The translations under genes were made by a program, and so were the position numbers. The notes beneath the pieces were generated by a model. That model saw only the letters and a program-made list of their open reading frames with translations. It did no database searches and was not told the origin of the DNA. This document shows, in pieces, positions 1 to 5,877 of a stretch of 8,110 bases of DNA. Within the stretch, counting starts at the first letter, position 1. Each line of letters opens with the position of its first letter. This DNA is from an uncultured Eubacteriales bacterium. GTDB lineage: Bacteria; Bacillota; Clostridia; Christensenellales; CAG-138. The DNA lies in NCBI GenBank assembly GCA_900550525.1, contig URSN01000082.1:1-8110 (forward strand). The letters are read 5' to 3'.

Positions 1-496
1 CGGGCAGCGCGACGGGCCGGACGAGCCCGAGCGGCCGCCCGTCCCCGGCGAGCACCCGCCCGCCGGGCGCGACCGTCAGGCGCGCCATGCCGCCGGCAAG
101 CCCCTCGCCGGTGCGCTTGAGGTGCGCCTCCTTGGCCACCCAGATATCGAGCAGGAAGGCGGCGCGCGCGCCCTCCGGCAGCGCCGCGCAGCGCGCGCGC
201 TCCGCAGCGGAGAGGATGCGCCGCGCGAGCGCCTCCGGCACGGCGCGCTCTGCCGGCTCCGCGTCCAGCCCGACCGGCGCGCGGCAAACCGCGCAGGCGA
301 TGAGCGCGCGCGTGTGCGTCAGGCTCATGTACGGCGGCCGCGGGTCGTCCGCCGCCGGCGCGATGAACGGCTTGCCGCCCGGCGCGTACAGCAGCCGGGC
401 CGCGCGCCCCTCCCCCCGCGCGGCGGAGAGGAACGCGCCGCGCGCGCCGCTCTCCGCCCCGTCGGGCAGCGGGCGGTAGAATACCGTGACCTCCAC
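1..496 (-). CDS. 4'-phosphopantetheinyl transferase, Sfp-type (3' end beyond window)
   Basis: This gene encodes an enzyme that moves the phosphopantetheine arm of coenzyme A onto a serine of an acyl- or peptidyl-carrier protein, making the carrier active. 165 residues are visible and the C-terminus lies outside the window. Sfp-family marks appear in order: GGKPF at about 40-44, SLTHT at 58-62, VGLDAE at 75-80 (D78 and E80 match the Mg2+ ligands) and WVAKEAHLK at 119-127 (E123 matches the third acidic residue). The start is GTG at 494-496; an AAGGGAG ribosome binding site at 504-510 sits 7 bases upstream and no better in-frame start is seen. It lies 157 bases downstream of yhbY, beyond a palindrome, so it may be separately expressed. 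No carrier protein or synthase is in view, so the target (fatty-acid ACP or a secondary-metabolite carrier) is unknown. The family call is secure; the substrate is not. Confidence 0.85.
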   Translation of the reverse strand, partial: MEVTVFYRPLPDGAESGARGAFLSAARGEGRAARLLYAPGGKPFIAPAADDPRPPYMSLTHTRALIACAVCRAPVGLDAEPAERAVPEALARRILSAAERARCAALPEGARAAFLLDIWVAKEAHLKRTGEGLAGGMARLTVAPGGRVLAGDGRPLGLVRPVALP

Positions 497-510
497 AAAA
501 ACGCTCCCTT
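494..510 (-). promoter_or_regulatory. Ribosome binding site and GTG start of the phosphopantetheinyl transferase
   Basis: AAGGGAG at 504-510 (minus strand) is followed by a 7-base spacer and then GTG. This decides the start, because there is no ATG near the N-terminus of this frame. Confidence 0.6.
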
Positions 511-580
511 CCCCGTCCGTGCGCACCCGCCCGCCGCCGCCGTGCGCTCAGCGCCGCCGGGCGCGCCCCCGATCGCGCCC

Positions 581-618
581 AAAACGCCCGCCGCGCGCTC
601 AGCACCCGCCGCGCGCGG
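581..618 (-). terminator. Possible second stem-loop with TTTT downstream of yhbY
   Basis: On the minus strand CCGCGCGC (611-618) can pair with GCGCGCGG (591-598) across a 12-base loop, followed six bases later by TTTT (581-584). The arms belong to a low-complexity GC stretch that also holds a direct repeat, CCCGCCGCGCGC at 587-598 and 605-616. The structure could therefore be chance. The rest of the 157-base gap between yhbY and the transferase shows no convincing promoter on the minus strand. Confidence 0.25.
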
Positions 619-626
619 GCGCAACC

Positions 627-648
627 GGGCCCCGGCATGCCGGGGCCC
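627..648 (-). terminator. Perfect 22-base palindrome after yhbY, terminator-like
   Basis: The palindrome folds as a 9-bp all-GC stem (arm GGGCCCCGG) with a CATG loop, starting 5 bases after the yhbY stop codon. The position and stability fit an intrinsic terminator or 3'-end-protecting hairpin at the end of the trxB-yhbY unit. However, the downstream tract on the minus strand begins GGTTGCGCCC and is not T-rich, so efficient Rho-independent termination is doubtful. A palindrome is symmetric, so a protein-binding site is also possible. Confidence 0.45.
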
Positions 649-653
649 CGCCG

Positions 654-923
654 CTACCGCTGTTCGCGCTTGCGGTAGAGGACGACGCGGCGGCCGATGC
701 ACTGGATGACCTCCGCGCCGGTGGCGGCGCTGAGCGCCTCGGCCGCGTCGCGCGCGGTGAGGCCGGACGTGTCCAGCACGGCGAGCTTGATCAGCTCCCG
801 CTTTTGCAGCGCCGCGTCGATGGCGTCGATCATGGCGTCGCCGATGTCGCCCTTGCCGATCTGAAAGACCGGCTCGAGGCCGTTGGCCTGTTTGCGGAAT
901 TCCGCGCGCTCCCTGCCCGTCAT
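654..923 (-). CDS. yhbY: YhbY family RNA-binding protein (CRM domain)
   Basis: This is an 89-residue single-domain protein of the YhbY/CRS1 (CRM) family, which binds pre-50S ribosomal particles and is linked to ribosome assembly. The whole length is one CRM domain, close to the usual size of about 95. The N-terminus (RAEFRKQANGLEPVFQIGKG) and the segment ALQKRELIKLAVL at about 37-49 are typical. The RNA-binding loop, usually GKxG, reads GKGD at 23-26, so its last glycine is aspartate. The start is ATG at 921-923 with GGAGG six bases upstream; this site lies in the 12-base gap right behind the desulfoferrodoxin stop codon, which suggests translational coupling. The stop is TAG. Obg and yhbY are commonly neighbours in Clostridia, which supports the call, although here a desulfoferrodoxin separates them. 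Confidence 0.92.
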   Translation of the reverse strand: MTGRERAEFRKQANGLEPVFQIGKGDIGDAMIDAIDAALQKRELIKLAVLDTSGLTARDAAEALSAATGAEVIQCIGRRVVLYRKREQR

Positions 924-935
924 GCGCCGCCTCCG

Positions 936-1322
936 TCAGATGCCCGTCTTCCAGAGGCCGTGCCGGCTGCAATAGGCATAGGCGGCCACGGGCAGGTCGT
1001 CCGTGAGCTTGAACTCCGCCACCGGCACCTCGTCCTCGCCGACGGTGAAGCGCTTGCGCTGGCCGCCCTTGACCGTTTGCAGGTATGCCCAGGCGATGTG
1101 GTGCTCCTGCGTCATCTCGTGCGGCTCGATGCCCACCTGCACCGTGACCGTATCCCCGCCGATCTCCACATAGGGCAGGTGCCGGTCGTGCGAGGCCTCG
1201 GCCGCGTTGGGCGTAAGGCGCTGCATCGGCTCGCCGCAGCAGACCATCGGCACGCCGTGGTCCTCGATCAGGCCCACGAGGTTGCCGCAGTGCGCGCAGC
1301 GGAAGAATTTGGGTTCAAACAT
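936..1322 (-). CDS. dfx: Desulfoferrodoxin (two-iron superoxide reductase)
   Basis: This cytoplasmic non-haem iron enzyme reduces superoxide to hydrogen peroxide without making oxygen, as is typical of anaerobes. The 128 residues are full length. The N-terminal desulforedoxin-like domain carries the rubredoxin-type Fe site: C9, C12, C28 and C29. The C-terminal neelaredoxin-like domain carries the catalytic Fe(His)4Cys site: H48, H68, H74, C118 and H121, in the contexts DRHLP, PHEMTQEHH and YCSRHGLWK. The usual EKHVP active-site loop reads DRHLP here, so the conserved Glu-Lys pair is Asp-Arg. The start is ATG at 1320-1322 with a very strong AAAGGAGG (1331-1338) 8 bases upstream, suggesting high translation. 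It lies 48 bases after obg and 12 before yhbY. The electron donor, usually rubredoxin, is not encoded in the window. Confidence 0.95.
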   Translation of the reverse strand: MFEPKFFRCAHCGNLVGLIEDHGVPMVCCGEPMQRLTPNAAEASHDRHLPYVEIGGDTVTVQVGIEPHEMTQEHHIAWAYLQTVKGGQRKRFTVGEDEVPVAEFKLTDDLPVAAYAYCSRHGLWKTGI

Positions 1323-1370
1323 AAACGACGCCTCCTTTTGTATCCTGCTGCCGTGGCTGCGCCCGGCGGA

Positions 1371-2642
1371 TCAGTCGATGAAATCGAACTCCCATTGGCC
1401 CATGCGCACCGTGTCGCCCTCGGCCGCGCCCTGCTCGCGCAGCGCGGCGACGATGCCGCTTTTGAGCAGGTACTGCTGGAAGCGGCGCATGGACGTCTCG
1501 TCGTCCGGGTCGGTGGTGTCGAGCAGGCGGTCCACCTCCCCGCCGGAGACGACGAACGCGCCGTCATCGCCGCGCGCGACGGCAAAGCCCGGCGCGTACT
1601 GCGGCGCGTCGGCAAGCTCCTGCTCGGCGACCGTCTGCACGGGCGGGAGCGTGTCGAGCAGGGCGAGCACATGGTCGAGCAGCGCGTCAACCCCCTGCGC
1701 CGCGGCGGCCGACACCGGGAACACGCGCACGCCGCGCGGCGCGAGCGCCAGTCGCAGCCGCTCCGCCTGCTCCGCCGCGCCCGGCAGGTCCGTCTTGTTG
1801 GCCGCGACGATCTGCGGCAGCTCCGAAAGGCGGGCGGAAAAGCGCGCCAGCTCCTCGTTGATCGTTTCGTAATCGGCGAGCGGATCGCGCCCCTCGCTGC
1901 CGGACGCGTCGAGCACGTGGATCAGCAGGCGCGTGCGCTCGATGTGGCGCAGGAAGTCGTGCCCGAGGCCCGCGCCCTCCGCCGCGCCCTCGATCAGCCC
2001 CGGGATGTCCGCCAGCACGAACGAGCGGCCGTGGCGCGACGCGACGCCGAGGTTCGGCGTGAGCGTGGTGAAGTGGTACGCCGCGATCTTCGGCCGCGCG
2101 GCCGTGAGCACGGACAATATGGTCGATTTGCCCACCGACGGCAGGCCGATGAGCCCCACGTCCGCGATGGTCTTGAGCTCGAGCTCCACCTCGCGCTCGG
2201 CCGTGCGCACGCCGTTTTGCGCAAAGCGCGGCGCCTGCCGCGTGGGCGTGGCAAAGCGCGCGTTGCCCCTGCCGCCGCGCCCGCCGCGCAGCACGGTGCG
2301 CGTCTTGCCCGGCTCGCTCATGTCCGCGAGGATCGCGCCCGTCTCCACGTCGCGCACGAGCGTGCCCACCGGCACGCGGATGACAAGCGGCGCCCCGTCG
2401 CGCCCGGCGCGGCGCTCCGGCTGGCCGGGGCCGCCGTTTTCGGCGCGGTAGAAGCGCTGGTAGCGGAACTCCAGCAGCGTCGTCAGCTGCGCGTCCGCCG
2501 TGAACGCCACGTCGCCGCCGCGCCCGCCGTCCCCGCCGGAGGGGCCGCCGCGCGGCACATACTTCTCGCGGTGGAAGGCGGCGCAGCCGTCGCCGCCGTC
2601 GCCGGCCTTGATGACGATGCGCGTCTTGTCGATGAACTGCAT
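1371..2642 (-). CDS. obg: Obg/CgtA GTPase
   Basis: Obg is an essential GTPase that binds the 50S subunit and links ribosome maturation to growth and stress control. The 423 residues show three parts. The glycine-rich Obg fold spans about 1-158, with repeated GDGG and GGRGG runs. The G domain spans about 159-330: G1 GLPSVGKST at 166-174, switch I TTLTPNLG at 192-199, G3 DIPGLIEGAAEG at 212-223, G4 NKTD at 282-285 and G5 SAA at 311-313. The C-terminal OCT domain spans about 345-423 and ends in GQWEFDFID. The length matches Bacillus-type Obg. The start is ATG at 2640-2642, with GGAAAGGA upstream overlapping the end of nth; the gap is 18 bases. The usual ribosomal protein genes rplU and rpmA are not upstream; nth is there instead. 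Confidence 0.97.
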   Translation of the reverse strand: MQFIDKTRIVIKAGDGGDGCAAFHREKYVPRGGPSGGDGGRGGDVAFTADAQLTTLLEFRYQRFYRAENGGPGQPERRAGRDGAPLVIRVPVGTLVRDVETGAILADMSEPGKTRTVLRGGRGGRGNARFATPTRQAPRFAQNGVRTAEREVELELKTIADVGLIGLPSVGKSTILSVLTAARPKIAAYHFTTLTPNLGVASRHGRSFVLADIPGLIEGAAEGAGLGHDFLRHIERTRLLIHVLDASGSEGRDPLADYETINEELARFSARLSELPQIVAANKTDLPGAAEQAERLRLALAPRGVRVFPVSAAAAQGVDALLDHVLALLDTLPPVQTVAEQELADAPQYAPGFAVARGDDGAFVVSGGEVDRLLDTTDPDDETSMRRFQQYLLKSGIVAALREQGAAEGDTVRMGQWEFDFID

Positions 2643-2660
2643 GGGGATAACGTCCTTTCC

Positions 2661-3296
2661 TCAGGCGCGGTGCATCGCGTCGCACACGCAGGCGACGCAG
2701 CAGCCCTCGCAGCGGGGCTTTTTCGCGCCGCACACCTGCCGCCCGTGGTAGATGAGCCAGTGGTGCGCGGCCGACCAGTCCTTTTGCGGGATGCGCGCCA
2801 TGAGCTGCTCCTCGGTCTTTTCGACCGTCTTTGCGTCGGCAAGGCCGATGCGGTTGCTCACGCGGAACACGTGCGTATCCACCGCGATGGCCGGGATGCC
2901 GAAGGCGTTGGACACGACGACGTTGGCCGTCTTGCGGCCCACGCCGGGCAGCTGCGTCAGCGCGTCCCGGTCGGGCGGGACCTGCCCGCCGTAGCGCTCC
3001 ACGAGCAGGCGGGACGTGGCGAGGATATTCTTCCCCTTGGCGCGGAAAAAGCCGCAGCTTTTGATGTACGGCTCGAGCTGCTCCTCCGTCAGCGCGGCGA
3101 ACTGCGCGGGCGTATTGTACTTTTCATACAGCACGCGCGTGCATTTGTTCACCTGCCGGTCGGTGCACTGCGCCGCGAGCATGGTGGACACCAGCAGCTC
3201 AAACGGCGTGCGGTATTCCAGCGCCGGCTTTGCGTCCGGATACGCGGCGGCCAGGCGGCGCAGCGCCTCGGCGCAGGCCTGTTCGCTCAGCAGCAT
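2661..3296 (-). CDS. nth: Endonuclease III (DNA glycosylase/AP lyase)
   Basis: This base-excision repair enzyme removes oxidised pyrimidines and cleaves the abasic site. The 211 residues match the family's usual length. The helix-hairpin-helix motif LPGVGRKTAN is at 116-125 and holds the catalytic lysine K122. The catalytic aspartate is D140 in VDTHVFRVSNRIG. The C-terminal [4Fe-4S] cluster motif C-X6-C-X2-C-X5-C is complete (C189, C196, C199, C205), with two extra cysteines at C200 and C203. The start is ATG at 3294-3296 with GGAGG 8 bases upstream. It sits 30 bases after glmM and 18 before obg, so it is probably cotranscribed with both. Its oxidative-damage role fits the nearby thioredoxin reductase and superoxide reductase, but that grouping is inference. 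Confidence 0.97.
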   Translation of the reverse strand: MLLSEQACAEALRRLAAAYPDAKPALEYRTPFELLVSTMLAAQCTDRQVNKCTRVLYEKYNTPAQFAALTEEQLEPYIKSCGFFRAKGKNILATSRLLVERYGGQVPPDRDALTQLPGVGRKTANVVVSNAFGIPAIAVDTHVFRVSNRIGLADAKTVEKTEEQLMARIPQKDWSAAHHWLIYHGRQVCGAKKPRCEGCCVACVCDAMHRA

Positions 3297-3326
3297 GTCC
3301 CGTTCCTCCGTGCGCCGTGCGGCGCG

Positions 3327-4688
3327 TCAGGCCCTGATCTTCCCATCGTAGCGCTCCACGAGGATGTGCGCCAGCGAAAGCGCCAGCTCGAGGATCTGCT
3401 TCTCGTCCTGCCCCTCGAGCATGATGCGGATGAGCGGCTCCGTGCCGGACGCGCGCACGAGCACGCGGCCGTTGCCGCCCAGCTGCGCCTCCACCTCCGC
3501 CTTTGCTGCCAGCAGCGCCCCGTCCTCCATGGCGGCGGCCTTGCGCTCGTTTTTCACGGCGACGTTGACCAGCACCTGCGGGTACTGCGGGATATCCGCC
3601 GCCAGCTCCGACAGGCGCCTGCCGCTCTCGGCCACGGCGTTGAGCAGCGCGATGGCGGAGAGCATCCCGTCGCCCGTGGTGTTGTGCGCGAGCAGGATGA
3701 TGTGGCCGGACTGCTCGCCGCCGATGGAATAGCCGTGCTCGAGCATGTGTTCGAGCACGTAGCGGTCGCCCACCTTCGTCTCGGCCACGCGGATGCCCGC
3801 CTGCTCCATGCGCTTTTTGAGCCCCAGGTTCGACATGACCGTGATCACGAGCGTATCCTTTGCGAGCGTGCCCTTTTTCTGCATCGAGAGCGCGAGGATG
3901 CCCATGGCCTGGTCGCCGTCGACGATGTTGCCGTGCTCGTCGCAGGAGATGAGGCGGTCGGCGTCGCCGTCGAAGGCAAAGCCGATGTCCGCGCCATTGG
4001 CCACGACCAGCTGCTGCAGCCGCTCCGGGTGCAGCGCGCCGCACTCGTCGTTGATGTTCATGCCGTCCGGCCAGCAGAACGTGGCGATCACCGTCGCGCC
4101 CAGCCGCTCGAACACCTCGCGCCCGATGGCGGAGGTCGCGCCGTTGGCGCAGTCGAGCACGACCTTGAGCCCCTCGAAGCGCCCGGCCGACTTGCCGGCC
4201 AGATAGTCGCAGTAATCCTGCCGCGCGCGCGGCGCGCTGATCACCGTGCCCACGTCGCGCCCGGTGGGGCGGGGCAGCTGCGCGCCGTCGCCGCGCACGA
4301 GCTGCTCGATGCGGTCCTCCAGCGCGTCGGAGAGCTTGAAGCCGTTGCCGTCGAACCATTTGATGCCGTTGTACTCCATCGGGTTGTGCGACGCGGAGAT
4401 CATCACCGCCGCGTCCGCCTCGTACAGCCGCGCAAGGTAGGCCATGGCCGGCGTGGGCAGCACGCCCACGTCCACCGCGTTGCCGCCCACCGAGCAGATG
4501 CCCGCCGTCAGCGCGGCGCTGAGCATCGGCCCGGAGAGGCGCGTGCCCCGCCCGATGACGATGCGCGGCGAGCGCACCTCGTTTGCCAGCACACACGCCC
4601 CCGCCGCGCCGATGCGGAACGCCAGCGCCGGGTCCAGTTCCGCGTTTGCGATGCCGCGCACGCCGTCGGTGCCGAATAATCTTGCCAT
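3327..4688 (-). CDS. glmM: Phosphoglucosamine mutase
   Basis: GlmM converts glucosamine-6-phosphate to glucosamine-1-phosphate, a step towards UDP-GlcNAc for peptidoglycan. The 453 residues match the family (about 445-455). The opening MARLFGTDGVRG is diagnostic. The phosphorylated active-site serine is S100 in ISASHNP (97-103). The metal-binding loop DGDADR is at 240-245, the sugar-specificity loop GGEQSGH at 323-329 and the phosphate-binding loop RASGTEP at 412-418. These features separate GlmM from other phosphohexomutases. The start is ATG at 4686-4688 with AAAGGGGAG 8 bases upstream. The frame stays open further upstream, but only because of GC-rich composition. It is the first of five closely spaced genes. 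No promoter is recognisable in the 110 bases before it, so it probably depends on the trxB promoter. Confidence 0.97.
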   Translation of the reverse strand: MARLFGTDGVRGIANAELDPALAFRIGAAGACVLANEVRSPRIVIGRGTRLSGPMLSAALTAGICSVGGNAVDVGVLPTPAMAYLARLYEADAAVMISASHNPMEYNGIKWFDGNGFKLSDALEDRIEQLVRGDGAQLPRPTGRDVGTVISAPRARQDYCDYLAGKSAGRFEGLKVVLDCANGATSAIGREVFERLGATVIATFCWPDGMNINDECGALHPERLQQLVVANGADIGFAFDGDADRLISCDEHGNIVDGDQAMGILALSMQKKGTLAKDTLVITVMSNLGLKKRMEQAGIRVAETKVGDRYVLEHMLEHGYSIGGEQSGHIILLAHNTTGDGMLSAIALLNAVAESGRRLSELAADIPQYPQVLVNVAVKNERKAAAMEDGALLAAKAEVEAQLGGNGRVLVRASGTEPLIRIMLEGQDEKQILELALSLAHILVERYDGKIRA

Positions 4689-4758
4689 AGAGCGATCTCC
4701 CCTTTCTGATCCGTTCTGTTCTCTCCCCCGCTGCGCGGCGCGCCCCGCCGGGGCCATC

Positions 4759-4800
4759 CGCCGCCTCCCGCCTGCGGTTCGCCGCCTCCCGCTTGCGGTC
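4759..4800. repeat. Two tandem copies of a 21-base unit between trxB and glmM
   Basis: Units 4759-4779 and 4780-4800 are adjacent and differ at two of 21 positions. The second reaches into the trxB stop codon (4799-4801). On the minus strand each unit contains GGGAGGCGG, which resembles a ribosome binding site, though no start codon follows at a useful distance. The unit is seven codons long, and in the trxB frame past the TGA it would read PQAGGGE then PQAGGGG. The rest of the 110-base gap (4689-4798) holds a small GCCCC/GGGGC hairpin at 4742-4754 without a T-tract and the glmM ribosome binding site. No promoter is seen. Confidence 0.8.
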
Positions 4801-5716
4801 AGCCGTTTGCCGCGGCGCAGTACTCCAGCGCGCGCATGGCCGCCACCGCGCCGTCGGCGCAGGCGGTGACGATCTGCCGCAGCGGCGTGGCGCGCACGTC
4901 GCCCGCGGCAAACACGCCGGGCAGGTCCGTCTCCATAAACTCGTTGGTGAGGATGCGCCCGTCCTCCGTGCAGGCGGCCTGGCCGCGCACGAGCTCCGAC
5001 TGCGGCAGGATGCCCACCGCGGCGAACACGCCCGCCACGTCCAGCGCGGCCGTTTCGCCGCTTTTGACGTTGCGCACGGCAAGGCCCTCGACGCTCTCGC
5101 CGCCCAGCAGCGAGAGCGCCACGCTGTCCCACACAAAGACGATCCGCTCCTCGGCAAAGGCCGCGTCCTGCAGCGTCTTTGCCGCGCGCAGCCGGTCGCG
5201 CCGGTGCACGACGTAGACCTTTTGCGCAAAGCGCGCCAGGTACAGCGCGTCTGCCACGGCCGTGTCGCCCCCGCCGACCACCGCCACGGGCTTGCCCTTG
5301 AAGAACGCGCCGTCGCACGTGGCGCAGTAGGATACGCCGCGCCCGGTCAGCTCCTCCTCGCGCGGCAGGCCCAGCGGCCGCGGCTTTGCGCCCATGGCCA
5401 GGATGACCGCGCGCGCCTCCACCGTCTCGCCGTCCACAACGAGCCGCTTGACCGGCCCGGCCAGCTCCGCGCGCTCCACCGTGGCGTAGCGCGGCTCGAG
5501 GCCGAAGCGCGCCGCCTGGCGCGCAATCTCCTCGCCGAGCCGGAAGCCCTCGACGCCGTCCGCAAAGCCCGGATAGTTGTCGATGCGGTGCGTGCGCGTG
5601 GCCTGCCCGCCCGCAAACAGCGCCTCAAACAGCGCGGCGTCCGCGCCGCCGCGCATGGCGTACAGCCCCGCCGTCAGGCCCGCAGGCCCGCCGCCGATGA
5701 TCGCAATGTCCAGCAT
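4799..5716 (-). CDS. trxB: Thioredoxin reductase (FAD, NADPH-dependent)
   Basis: This low-molecular-weight flavoenzyme passes electrons from NADPH through FAD and a dithiol to thioredoxin, keeping cytoplasmic thiols reduced. The 305 residues match the usual 300-320. The FAD-binding GGGPAG is at 8-13. The redox-active CATC is at 131-134 (C131 and C134), inside the NADPH domain as in the bacterial TrxB type. The second dinucleotide motif GGGDTAV is at 148-154, followed by HRRDRLRA at 171-178, which fits NADPH preference. The C-terminal FAD motif is AGDVR at 271-275. The start is ATG at 5714-5716 with AAGGAG (5725-5730) 8 bases upstream. No thioredoxin or ferredoxin gene is in the window, so the electron partner is assumed from the family. 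Its own promoter lies about 58 bases upstream. Confidence 0.96.
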   Translation of the reverse strand: MLDIAIIGGGPAGLTAGLYAMRGGADAALFEALFAGGQATRTHRIDNYPGFADGVEGFRLGEEIARQAARFGLEPRYATVERAELAGPVKRLVVDGETVEARAVILAMGAKPRPLGLPREEELTGRGVSYCATCDGAFFKGKPVAVVGGGDTAVADALYLARFAQKVYVVHRRDRLRAAKTLQDAAFAEERIVFVWDSVALSLLGGESVEGLAVRNVKSGETAALDVAGVFAAVGILPQSELVRGQAACTEDGRILTNEFMETDLPGVFAAGDVRATPLRQIVTACADGAVAAMRALEYCAAANG

Positions 5717-5773
5717 CGTATGCGCTCCTTCCCGCGGCCGCCGCCCGGCGGCCCGCAGTGCTCCTGTCCTATT

Positions 5774-5802
5774 AGTATACCGGCTCCCCGGCCGGATTGC
5801 AA
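5774..5802 (-). promoter_or_regulatory. Sigma-A-type promoter of trxB
   Basis: On the minus strand, TTGCAA (5797-5802) and TATACT (5774-5779) are 17 bases apart, the ideal spacing, in an otherwise GC-rich region. Transcription should start near 5767, giving a 5' leader of about 50 bases. The spacer is almost filled by an inverted repeat, CCGGC-N6-GCCGG (5780-5795), which could be an operator or a product of base composition. The leader holds a 7-bp hairpin (arms GGCCGCC/GGCGGCC, 5736-5753) just upstream of the ribosome binding site, though it does not cover it. This is probably the main promoter for trxB and the genes behind it. Confidence 0.75.
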
Positions 5803-5845
5803 CAAACGCCCGCGCGGCGCGCTTTGGGCGCGCGCTGCTGCGCGG
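5800..5845 (-). terminator. Possible terminator of the amidohydrolase gene
   Basis: The minus strand can form a two-part stem: CCGCGC (5840-5845) with GCGCGG (5810-5815), and inside it GCGCGC with GCGCGC (5817-5833) around a CCAAA loop. GTTTGTTG follows, running into the -35 box of trxB. The T-tract is broken, so termination may be partial and some readthrough into trxB is possible. The remaining gap between the amidohydrolase stop and this structure shows nothing else. Confidence 0.4.
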
Positions 5846-5877
5846 CCTCTCCTTTGGCCGGGCGGCCCCGCCGCGCC

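Noticed and set aside
497..626. CRISPR-like or functional direct repeats (CCCGCCGCGCGC twice) upstream of the transferase
   Set aside because: There are only two copies 6 bases apart in low-complexity GC sequence, with no regular spacers.
2121..2147. Obg P-loop GLPSVGKST as an unusual variant
   Set aside because: The PSVGKST part is normal for Firmicute Obg. Only one Phe-to-Leu change remains, which is conservative.
486..4679. A 1397-codon open frame on the plus strand, antisense to yhbY through glmM
   Set aside because: It lies opposite four conserved, motif-complete genes plus the desulfoferrodoxin, has low-complexity Ala/Arg/His-rich translation and no family motif. GC-rich third positions remove stops from the antisense strand.
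4799..4801. trxB TGA as a readthrough or recoded codon leading into a PQAGGG repeat
   Set aside because: TGA also ends desulfoferrodoxin, obg, nth, glmM and the amidohydrolase at the expected family lengths, and trxB is already full length. The open frame beyond is expected from base composition.
4689..5318. Upstream extension of glmM into trxB
   Set aside because: MARLFGTDGVRG is the standard GlmM start, and a good ribosome binding site lies 8 bases before it.
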